A stretch of 64,000 nucleotides of DNA from Symbiodinium natans (taxonomy: Eukaryota; Sar; Dinophyceae; Suessiales; Symbiodiniaceae). This document shows positions 41,685-53,600 of this stretch, in pieces. A model generated the notes under the pieces. It worked only from the letters and a program-made list of their open reading frames with translations. It was not told the DNA's origin and did not search any database. The position numbers and the translations under genes are program-made. Position 1 is the first letter of the stretch; the number at the start of each line of letters is the position of its first letter. The stretch covers positions 224,545 through 288,544 of the forward strand of contig CAJNDS010002090.1 in the NCBI GenBank assembly GCA_905221605.1, read 5' to 3'.

Positions 41685-44600
41685 CCTCTATATATATATA
41701 TATACATATGTATGTACATACATACATACATACCTACATACATACAAGCGATAACGCTACGAAAGGGGGCCCCCAACGAAGGGATCATAACATAGAAGCG
41801 CTGACCATCTATAGATCAGCGTACGTGGCTCGAAGTAGAAGCCCAGCGCGAGAGCGCCCGACTGCACGCTGGAGTCCCTGTACTATGTGCTTGTTGGTTC
41901 TGACTTGTCCTGTCTTCATGACGCGAACAAATGCTGCTTCTGCCTTAGCTGCCTGCTTGGGCTGCGCAGCTGCGTATGACAGCAGCAGAGCGTAGAGGAA
42001 CCACTGGTTCATCCAAAGCCCTTGCTGCTCCAACTGTTCGCCTAGGAGCTCAGCTTCGCGCCACATGCCTTGCTTGGCGAAGGCTAGTGCGAGGACGTTG
42101 TAGGATACGGCATTTGGCTGGATGTGGTGCTCCTGCATGAGATCGAAGACCTTTTTCGCCCGCTCTACTTGCCCTTGCTTTGCGCAGGCGTGTAGGAGGC
42201 AGCTGTAGGTCGAAGCGTCGGCAGTCACTCCCGCTGCTTCCATTGACTGCATGGCACGGAACGCGCCCTCGACGTCCCCGGCCTTGTCAAACGCCTTGAT
42301 GAGGGCTGTGAACGTGCAAGCGTTGGGGGAGAAGCCAGTCCTCACCAGGGTGCGGTGCCATTGCGCTGCTTTCAGTGCTTGGCCTGCCTTGGCACACGCA
42401 TTCATCACCTTGGGCTTTCATTGACCCAGGGAAAAAAGGACATACCTTTTTGGGCTACTTGCCAAATATAGGATACCCAGAACCCAAGAAAGTAAAACAA
42501 CATATACATATATATATATATGTATATTTATTTAACAAACTAAATGAGCAGATATATGTATATATAGAAGATTGTAATATATACATATATATATATATGT
42601 ATATACATATATATATATATGTATACTACTCAACAGCCTAGCCACCGCCCCGAAGCTCACCAAGGAGGCCCGCAGGCCCGCCCCGTCCATCAAGCCCATG
42701 ATCCGCTCCTTAGGGTTTAGGGTTTAGGGTTTAGGGTTTAGGGTTTAGGGTTTAGGGTTTAGGGTTTAGGGTTGAGGGTTGAGGGTTTAGGGTTGAGGGT
42801 TGAGGGTTTAGGGTTTAGGGTTTAGGGCTTAGGGTTTAGGGGTTAGTAGGGAATGAGCCCTTTTTATACCCTTTGAGGGATTCTTTAGGGCACCTTATAT
42901 CCCTCTATATATATATATATATATACATATGTATGTATATATATATATATATATATGTACCCTTTAGGGGTTCTATAGGGTACCTTATATCCCTCTAGAT
43001 ACCTAAACCCTAAACCCTAAACCCTAAACCCTAAACCCTAAACTAGGGGGTTTTCTAGGCCCTACTATCCAACAGTAAGGTTCCGCGCCGTCCACATCCC
43101 CGATCTTGCCGTAGGCATCAACCTTAATTGGCTTAGGTTTGGGGTTGAGGGTTTAGGGCTTAGGGTTTAGGGTTTAGGGCAATAAAGTGCGACATGAAGA
43201 TCAGAAGCATTTATCTATCTTCATATTGATTGTCGATAAACGAAAGGTATGCGTTGTGATGCCCGCCCCTTATACTAAGAGTCCTTAATCGGGATTGTAG
43301 TACCCCCTACGATAATCCCTTTTAAGGATTGTTCGTATAAGGGGGAACACCCTAAGCTCTCCCACTTGTAGGGTTCATGTAGTCTCAACCCCAAACCCTA
43401 AACCCTAAACCCTAAACCCGAAACCCTGTCTCAAGAAAGGAGCCAGCATGGTGGCAGCCATCACTTCCGAACGCTCCTCGAAGGAATGTTGAAGGCATTG
43501 CACCTTGGCTGACTTCTGAGCTCCTAAAACTTTAACTTTTAGGATCCTTATTGTAGCTTCTACAAAAACCCAAAAGGTTAAAGTCCTAAACCCTAAACCC
43601 TAAACCGTTAAAGTCCTAAGAGCCAGCCAGAAGAAAGCCAAGGCACCAGCAGCGTCTCAGCAGCCTCCAGTTCGCGAACCTGGCATAGTCCGTTGATCCT
43701 GGGCTTTGTCTTCGGAGAAAAACAAAAGTAGCTGTCTTAGGGTTTGGGGTTTGGGGTTTGGGCCGGGGTTTAGGGTTTAGGGTTTCCCTAAGGGTCCATG
43801 TAGCTACATAGTATATACTTGGGCCTGAAAGGGTCTTCCCATATAGTAGCTTTAGGGCCGAAGTATATGATGCATAAGTACATGGACCTTTAGGGTCAGG
43901 AACAATCCCGAACCCAAACGCCACGAAACGACAATTGCAACACCGCATAGGGTCGAAATGTCAAAATCGGAGAAGAAGACTCGCAACAGCAAAAAAGAAG
44001 TCAGCCCCTAAATGCCACCATCTTCCCAAGGTTTAGGGTTTGCGGGCTTCGAGTGGTTAGCGAATAATACCCTAAAACCTTACACCCTCAACACCCCGAA
44101 ACCCATAAACTACCCCGAAACGCTACCAACCACCAAGGGTTCAGGGATGTTTAGGGTTTAGGGCAAAACTCTACCAGGATGGGCCATTAGGCCCTATAGT
44201 TCCCACAATCGACCCAATGAAGGGCCCTTTTTAAGGGGTTATCAGGTATAATAGCCCTAAACCCTAAACCCTAAACCCTACACCCTAAACCCTAAACCCT
44301 AAATGCTGGCAAGGCGCATGGAGACGTAGCATCCCTCTGTCGGCCGGTAGCCCTCCTCCACGATCCTTGAGAACCAGTCCTTGGCAGCCCAGTAAGTATA
44401 GGTTGGGTTTGGGGTTTTGGGGTTTTGGGGTTTTGGGGTTTTGGGGTTAGGGTTTAGGGTTTAGGGTTTGGGGTTTGGGGTTTAGGGTCCGCCGACCCTG
44501 GCGGCGTGTTGGATGGGAAAAGGAGGTGAACCTCCCTCTTACCCCCCCCCCACCCCCCCCACCCCCCCCACCCCCCCCACCCCCCCCCACCCCCCCCCCC

Positions 44601-47600
44601 CCCTCCCCCCCCCCCACCCCCCCCCCCCCTCCCCCCCCCACCCCCCCCCCCCCCCCCTCCCCCACCCCGCGCTGCTCCTGTTGGGGTCCTGGTGCTACCC
44701 CCTACCGCCCCCCCCCCAACGTTTCACAGAGGCTCAAGCAAATCAACTATTAGCATCCGTTGAGCTGACGAGCGCGTTTAAACCTTTCAACTATGCTCCA
44801 GCGGGGTCGGCGGCTTGAGCCGGAGGCTCTTAAATTTACGGTTTAGGTATAGGGTTTAGGGTTTAGGTCTAAACTTGAGTCCAAACCCTAAACCCTTCAC
44901 CCGAAACACGAACAGGGCAAAAGGGTACCACTGGGCTGCCAGGATGCCTGCGCTTTCTGCAAATTCCTTGGAGGATGAGGAGCGGGTCTTGGGTTGAGGG
45001 TTCAGGGTTATGCGATTTGGGGCCTTTGGGTATAGTGTTTAGGAATCCGATATATGGTTAGGATAGGATCTATAGAGCATGAAGATTTGAAAGTTCTTAA
45101 ACCCTAAACCCTAAACCCCTAACCCCTAAACCCTAATGAGTTCGATCTGAGGTTCCGCTTCTTGACCCAGCCTTGGCTGAGAAGAGCATAGGACGCAGCT
45201 TTGGCCTTGGCCGACTTCTTAGCCCCTCATAAACGTTTAACTTTTGAAGGCTCCTTATGGTAGCTTCTACAAGAGCCCAAGAGGTTAAGGTCCTAAACCC
45301 TTAACCCTAAACCCTAAACCCCAAACCCTAAACCCTAAACCCTAAACCCTAAACCCTAAACCCTAAACCCCTAACCCCTAAACTCTAAACCGTAAACCGT
45401 TCAAGCCCTGAGAGCCAGCCAGGAGGAAGACAAGTGGCGGGAAGGCCGTGCCAGAGGACGACCTCCGTGCCGCCGACCGCGTCGAGGCTGGACAGAAGCT
45501 GCTCCGCATCATCTAAGTCACCTGCCTTTCGGTTTAGGGTTTAGGGTTTAGGGTTTCGGGTTTAGGGTTTATAGTTTATAGTTTACAGGGTTAGGGTTTA
45601 GGGTTTAGGGTTCAGGGTTTAGGGTTTGGGGTTTAGGGTTTAGGGTTTAGGGTTTAGGGTTTAGGGTTTTAGGGTTTAGGGTTTAGGGTTTAGGGTTTAG
45701 GGTTAAGGGTTAAGGGTTTAGGGTGCCTTGCATGAGCTGCAGATCACGAAGAAGTAGCAGTCGTCTGGAGGTGTATACCCATCTGCTAGCATCTTGTAAA
45801 TCCACTGCCTTGGGTGCCAAATGAGGCCAAAAACTGGCGGCAGAAACCCCTATACTACTATAACCTCTTAGGGTTTAGGGTTTAGGTTTAATTTGGGATG
45901 TTCCCCTTAAACTAACGGCCCTTAATAGGGATTAGAACCGGGGGTACGATAATCCCTACTAAGGACTGTTAGTATAAGGGGGAACATCCCAGGTTAATTA
46001 AGGTTTAAGAGGGACCATAATTAACCCCCCCCCCCCCCACGGAACCCTAAACCCTAAACCCTAAACCCTAAACCCTAAACCCTAAATCGTCCCCAAGGTG
46101 CCGGGCGAACTGCACATTTCCAGCCCTGGCCCAGCCCTTCGCCAGCATGGCGTAAGCCCCAATGCCTGGTGGGAGGCCGGTGCGCGCCACCTCGCTGGGT
46201 TTAGGGCTCGGGGCTCTGGGCTCAGGGCTTAGGGTTTAGGGCTTAGGGCTTAGGGTTTCGGGTTTAAGGTGTAGGGTTGAGGGTCTAGGAGTCTAGGGTG
46301 CATAGGGTCTAAGGTTTAGGGCGTCAGGTCCTCTGCAAAGCACAGCTCGGCTTCGCGAAGGTTGCGCTTCCCCACTGCAGACTTCAGTCTCCTAAGCTGG
46401 CTGAAGTGGCAAGGAGCCCTCAACCCCAAACCCCAAACCCCAAACCCTAAACCCTAAACCCTAAACCCTAAACCCTAAACCCTAAACCCTAACTAAACTC
46501 TAAACTCTGTAAACCCTAAACCCTGAACCCTGAACCCTAAGCCCTAAACCCTAAAAACCCCGAAACTTGCGCTTCCAGGGGTCGACTATCGACAAACTCT
46601 GAATCCTGCAAGCATCCTAGAGGGTCCACAAACCCCAAACCCTAGGCCCTAGACCCTTTCTGGTTCGACATCCTTGGTACACATATGTAAGCAGGTATAT
46701 ACATATATATATATATGTGTATATATGTTTGTATGTACGTATGCATGCATGCATGTATGTATGCGTTTTCAGACAATACAAGTATGGAATTCGGATTTAG
46801 GGTTTTAGGCTTTGTGGAGTAGCCTTGCGGTGCCATATTTCCTAGCACTGCTGCAAGTGAACCCTTCTGGTATTGTACACTACTTTACAGCGCCAGTACA
46901 TGTAAACCCTTATGGAAGTACAATTGTCGAGCGGACTTCTAAGGGAGTTCGACTGACTGAAAACTCAGGGTCCATGTACCTACATGCGGCATACTTGGCC
47001 AGCCAAGTTTAGGGTTTAGGGTTTAGGGTTTAGGGTTTAGGGTTTAGGGTTTAGGGTTTAGGGTTTAGGGTTTAGGGTTTAGGGTGACTTCGGGGCCCAA
47101 GTATGTACCGTTGAGGTACATGGACCCTTCGGGGGGGGGGGGGTGGGGTGGGGTTGACAGTTCAAGTGGGTTTTAGGCTTAAACCCGACTTCAGAAACCA
47201 ACATCATGTGAAGTAGGGCTTCTTAAAACGGAGCCTTATATACACTCACCAAAAACAGAAATATAAACCCTGCTTCACGTGACCACGCGACTCCAGAAAA
47301 TAGCGGTGCTGGAAGGTACCGGCGCCCCGAGTGAGCTCACATGCACCAGCGTCATCCTAGCCGGCGCAGGCAAGCCCCTAATGTCTCCTATAGAGAGGGT
47401 TTAGGGTGTAGGGTTTAGGGTTTGGGACTTAGGGTTTGGGGTTTAGAGTCTTGGGGCTTGGAGTTCTGGGGTTTGGGTTTGGGGTCGGATTTAAGGCTCA
47501 GTGGCTAAGTACCCTTGTTTGCGGCTTCACAGGGCTCAAGATAAAACCTTTTGTCGAGATCCCACTTTTGCTTGGCTTGATGATCAAGGCAACTGAACAG

Positions 47601-50600
47601 GACTAGAATAAAACAGATATCCACCCTAGCTTTAGTTAGGAGCCCACTTTCTTCTGGATCCTTCTTTTCCATACCTTGTGTAGGTTCCAGCCTAGTCCCT
47701 AAACCCTAAACCCTGAACCCTAAACCCTGAACTGTAAACCCTGAACCCTAAACCCTGAACCAAACCCTAAACCCCCGAAGAGAAAGCCACCCGCACCTGA
47801 TCCTGGAGGTGCTCGGATGGACTCTCACCCTAAACCCTAAACCCTAAACCCTAAACCCTAAACCCTAAACCCTAAACCCTATACCCTGAACCCTGAACCC
47901 TGAACCCTAAACCCTAATCCTGGAGGTGCTCGGATGGACTCTCACATGGCTTCACGCGTCTCCGCCCCATGGAGAACTCGCCCTTCCCCAAGAAGCTCCA
48001 CGCCGCGCGGAGCATGTCCTAGGTTAGGGTTTAGGGTTTAGGGTTTAGGGTTTAGGGTTTAGGGCTTAGGGTTAAGGGTTTAGGGTTTAGGGTTTAGGGT
48101 TTAGGGTTTATGTAAGATCCTCTCAATGCCAGTCAGAAAGTCCGTCTACATTAAAGCAATCTCGGGCTTAGGGCTGAAATATCTCAAGCCCAGCATCCAT
48201 GAAGGAACACCACTTGCCCAGCATCATGCTTAGGATGAGGACCGCAGCCTCCATGATGAAGTCGTCGACACATATCCACTCCACCAGCACCGCAAAGACC
48301 CCACAAAGGCACGCGAGCAACACGTAAAGCCACCAGGCGAACGGCTCCGTGACATTGCGCAGGTTGCCAACCATGACCACCGAGTTCAGGGCCTTGAGGT
48401 CTTTCTCGGGTTTTTGTTGAGGCCATCTTCGGGTGCAGAGCTTTATGGGTTTAGGGTCTTGAGGGTTCAGTTTAGGGCCCAGGGTTGTAGAGCTTCGGGC
48501 TTTACAGTTCAGAGGGCTTGTTGTGAAACACAAGCTGCTGGGGTTTCTCGGGCACTCGGTCTTCAATTAGACCCCAAACCCCAAAACCCTAAACCCCAAA
48601 ACCCTAAACCCCAAAACCCTAAACCCTCAACCCTAAACCCTTCTCTCGGTTGCTTCCAGGAGGCCCCCAGTGGATCGACGATGGGCCGCAGAGCTGACAT
48701 CAGTGTCTCTTGCCGTGCTGAGAGCCAAGGCCAAAGCCCAAACTCCTTTATTCCTAAACCCTGGGTTAATGGGGGGTTTAGAGGTTTAGGGTTCAGGGTT
48801 TAGGGAATTAACTCCTAAACCCAACACCCTGAACCCTACCACACTGACACAGGGAGCCTGCAACATTACTAAGCTTGTCACCTGAAACATCTTCAAGAGT
48901 TCCAAGATTAACTACCCAAATGCCCATACACAAACAAGAATGCCCTAAGCCGTAACCCATGAACCCTGAACCCTCAACCCCCTGAAGCCTGCAAGCACAA
49001 CGACCTGACCAGCTCAACCCCACAAAAGTCCGAACAAACCAAAGTGTCGAAAGCACCCTCCCCCCCGCTCCCCTACCAAATTATAATGTAAAACAAACCA
49101 ACAAGCAAAAGAACAGCAAAGACTTCAAAAGCTCTGAGTCTAACTAGTTACATATATGGGTCCATAAAGGGGACTTACATACCCGGTTTTCTACCCTGTA
49201 AACCCTAAGGGCTCAGACGTCAGAACCCTTGGAGAAGGTCAGGTACCATTTTCAGGGACCATGTACCCTTGGAGCCTTAAAACCCCGTGTAAAGCCCCTC
49301 CCACATCGGACGATAACAGCAATCAAAAAAGGGTTCAGGATTGAGGGTTGCACCTGAACTCCCCCTGGAAACACCCCCACCGCCAGCTCCCGTCTTACAA
49401 GCAAACAATCTCAGCCTGAGTCCTCAATCCGAAAACCCTGTACAACACCCACCCCCTCCCCCCCAAAAAAAAGATAATAGAATCAGAATAAAAGCAGGAG
49501 TGAGAGCGCAATGAAAGAAAGAGCAATACTGGAATTTCATAGTACAGGTATGAGGAAGAGTCATACCAAATACTATCCATTATCCAGAAAAATGAGAAGC
49601 CAAAAATAGAAATAAGTCAGCGAAGAACAATAGTAACAATAACGATCACCCCAAACCTGCAACCCAAAAACCCTAAACCCTAAACCGTACACCCTAGACC
49701 CCAACCCCCAAACCCTGGTAACCTGGGGGAATTAAAGGTTAACCTTTGAGTCTTGATAGAGATTAGAATACCCCAAAAAGGTTAAGCGTTACCTACTCTA
49801 CTACTCAGCCCCCCCCCCCCCCTCCCCGAGAGGTCCCGGCGCTGGAATCTCCGCAACCAACCCGAAGTCAAGGAGAACCTGGAGCTTCAAGGGGGGGCTT
49901 AGGGTTTAGGGTTCAGGGTTTAGGGCTTGAGCTTTCTAGGGTCTAGGGGGTTCATGGGGCGTAGAGGTTTTTTAGGTGCTGCTTGCTTGCTTCGTTGTGC
50001 CGTTGTACGTTGTGTTGCGAAGCGATGGTTTTTGTTGATGCAGGGTTTTCGGCCTATTGCATTTGCGAGGAGGGGGGGGGGGGGGGGGGGGGCCCTAAAT
50101 CCTATAACCCTAAACCCTAAACCCTGAACCCAAAAACCAAACTTTCGCTTCGAAGTCGCCAAGGTCTTGGATCGTCCGCAGCCCTAAGGGTCCATGTACC
50201 TAAAGAGGGAATACTTGGGCCTTAAAGTACCTCCTATTTGGGGACTTTAGGGCCCAAGTACATAATAATGAATGAGGTACATGGACCCTTAGGGCAGCGC
50301 TTGGGTCTTGCATGCTTGAGGTGGTCTTTCGTGTTTGAGGTCCAAAGAACCTGCAACTGGTTTAGGGTTTAGGGTTTAGGGTTTAGGGTTTAGGGTGTAG
50401 CAGTGGTCAGCTGGACGCAATTGTGTGCAGACATGCCCACCCCAAGACCACCCAAACACTACTCACTGCGAACCAAACCGGAGCCAGCCCAAACCAAGCC
50501 GAAGCCATTCAAAATTCACACGTGACACATGTTTATCTGATGCCGCAGTCATGGCGGCAGAGGATACCCCCCCCCCCTTCAGGCTGTTGCGTCGGGGACG

Positions 50601-53600
50601 GTCTGAACCGAAAGGCCCTCTCATGAAATTCCGGGCCGTGAAAGGTTTCCGATTGTTGAGGAGTGCCAAGGTCGCTTGAAAGGCAACCCCCTTGCAAAAG
50701 GAGCCGAGAACGTTTTTTACAGGTGAAGGACCGGGGTCCTGAGGTTTTGCGCAGGGGACGGTCTGGGCCGAAGGGCCCTATCATAGAAAATTTCAGGGCG
50801 TGAGCTGGTCTAGTTTTCGATAAATTCGGGAACCCCCCCTCAGGCTGTTGCGTAGGGGACGGTCTGAACCGAAAGGCCCTCTCATGAAATTCCGGGCCGC
50901 GAAAGGTTTCCGATTGTTGAGGAGTGCCAAGGTCGCTTGAAAGGCAACTCCCTTGCAAAAGGAGCCGAGAACGTTTTTTACAGGTGAAGGACCGGAATCG
51001 TGAGGTTTTGCGCAGGGGACGGTCTGGGCCGAAGGGCCCTATCATAGAAAATTTCAGGGAGTGAGCTGGTCTAGTTATCGATAAATTCGGGAACGGGTGT
51101 CGCGATATCTTGCGCAGGGGACGGTCTGCGCCAGAAAAATTTGCAGGGCTTTGCCTTTTGAGTTTGCTTTCAATTCGTGGTCTGGCCAGGCCAGCCAGCG
51201 ACCAGGCAGCCAGAAGGGCGGCTGGCAAGCAGAGCGGGTCAGGGCAGTAGGGCAGTGAGGGTGAGGCCACAACCAAACCCAGACCCAAGGCAGACCAGGG
51301 TCAGCAGGGCCAGGGCCAGGCAGGGCCAGGGCCAGGCCCAGGGCCAGGCCTAGGGCCAGGCCCAACCCAGCAACCTTGTTAGGGCAAGGGCCAGGGCCAG
51401 GGCCAGAATTAGGGCCAGAGCAGGGCCAGGAGGGCCAGGGCCAGGGCCAGGGCCAGAGCCAGACCCGGAATTGAAAAAGGCTCCCCCCCCTGGGGTTTAG
51501 GGTAATACAATATATCTGTGACAGTGCTTGGCGACCAAGCTTGGCGACCCTTTCAGGAGTGTGCCTGGCAGGCTCTGCAGCCTAGCAGAGCCTGCCGTGG
51601 TCTCGCTGAGCGCTCGACTGCGCCCGCCTACCCCAACAGAGGTGAGAGGGGTGGCGGGTTTAGGGTTTAGGGTTTAGGGTTTAGGGTTTAGGGAGGGTTT
51701 ACGGGTTTAGGGTTTAGTGTTTATGGCAATTACTATGATGATGAGTTTGATGAAGACTATGCTTGTTATCTCGTCTTCTTACGACCGCTATTGTCACTAT
51801 GCTTAGCATTTCTAGGAGTATTGGTTTATTCGTCATCGTTGTGGTTATGGTTGCCTGTGTTTATGAACAGTCTCAAACACGCCACGCCTGAGCCATAAAG
51901 TGCATTCTCAACCCTAAACCCTAAACCCTAAACCCTAAACCCTAAACCCTAAACCCTAAACCCTAAACAGCCGTACTCCGCTTATGACCTACGGTTCAAT
52001 GGGGGTTTCCGGTACTCGGGGTGCCTTATTGGGGTCCTCATGAAATGGGAATCCTACTCTGTGGGGTCCTCTACTTTCGTAAACCCCCCATGTGGTTTCA
52101 AGGCTTGGGGCTTATAGGGTTTCGGGATTTGGCTTGGGGGTTGACAGCAGGCTCAAGGTTCTAGGATTTGGGATCTACAGGTTTTGGGGTGATGATCCCG
52201 AAGTCCTAAAGCCTAGCCCTAACCCTAAACCCTAAACCCTAAACCCTAAACCCTAAACCCGAAACCCTAAACCCTAAACCCTAAACCCTAAACCCTCAAA
52301 CCAGGGTTCTAGGGTCCTGGCCAGCTTGCCCTTATCGGGCCCGCTGTTGATCAAGAGGAGGTTGCCCGGGTGTGGGTCGCCGTGGAAGAACCTGAGCATA
52401 CAGGGTTTAGGGATTTGGGTTTAGGGTTTAGGGTTTAGGGTTTAGGTTTTAGGCACCCAATCCCGAGGTCGGGCCCTGTGGGAGTTTTCGAGATCCAGGT
52501 GCTCAGTGTACCTAGAAGCTACATATAGAGGGTTTGGGGTTTAGGGTTCAGAGTTTAGGGCTTAGGGTTTACGGCTTTAGGGTTTGGGGTCTAAGCAGTG
52601 GATCAGACCAAAAAGTCCAACTTCAGGGTCTAGGGCTTAGGGAGGTACTACGCCTTGAGGACCAAACGAACCTTCAATTTGGGGGCATACCCTATACTAC
52701 TGTACCCTAAACCCTAAACCCTAAACCCTTAACAAACCCTAAACCCCGGTCCTCCCTGCTTCGGCTCTGCTTGCAGTAACTTGGCTTCGACTTTGCAGAT
52801 CTAGGGGTTACCCGGCGGCTCACTAACAGGGATGGTTTCGTACGTTTTTTTTAAGAAAATTCGTGTCTTTCTGTCAAGGGAAAAAGAAGGTTTCGGGAAG
52901 GAACTTTGAAGTAGCTTGTTCCGAACAGGCACAGCAATCTCACAGGGCTCAGTGAACTCAGTGTACTTACCCTCTCATATCTACTTGTTTTGTTCCATTA
53001 CGTACTGCTCCTATAGGACACCAAAATTGCAACCTGAACTCGTTTGGCCCCCTATACCCTAAGCCTTCAATCCTTAACTCCCAGCTGTGGACCCAGCAGC
53101 ACCGAAATTGGTCATTGGAAAACCGATTCGCCAGAGGCAGTGTGAACTGCAGAAGAACAAAAAACGTGCATGTGAAACCCCCCACCCCCCACCCCCCCCA
53201 CCCCCACCCCCCACCACCCCCCCCCCCACCACCCCCCACCCCCCACCCCCCACCCCCCCCCCGACAACTGCCCACCCCCCACCCCCCACCCCCCACCCAC
53301 CCCCCACCCCCCACCCCCCATCCCACCCGAGAAAGAAAAATAGCCACGAAACGTTGTTACAACATTCCGTCGTTAGTACCATGTTGAAGCTGAAGAACAA
53401 GCAAAGAGAGAACGCAGCGTGCAAGAGGCCAATGCGAAATCACGCGAAATCGCTGAATGTGAACTCCCTAAACCCCAAACCTTAACCCTCCCCCCAGGAC
53501 TGCCCCAGCGGAACTAAGCGCGGAGCCCCCAGGTCAGCAGCTGATGTAGGAAGCACTCCTGGCTATGCTTGGGCGGTTCCTTCAGGTTTCATGGGGTTGC

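Noticed and set aside
41370-41995. Frames rich in IYIYI and YIHT peptides on both strands
   Set aside because: They come from (TA)n and TACA repeats.
44447-44818. Gly-rich and Pro-rich frames
   Set aside because: They translate a C-rich/G-rich low-complexity tract. The similar frames at 52967-53485 are rejected for the same reason.
50533-51288. A 251-codon minus ORF as a protein gene
   Set aside because: It is generated by the 261-bp tandem repeat. No start context, splice context or domain.
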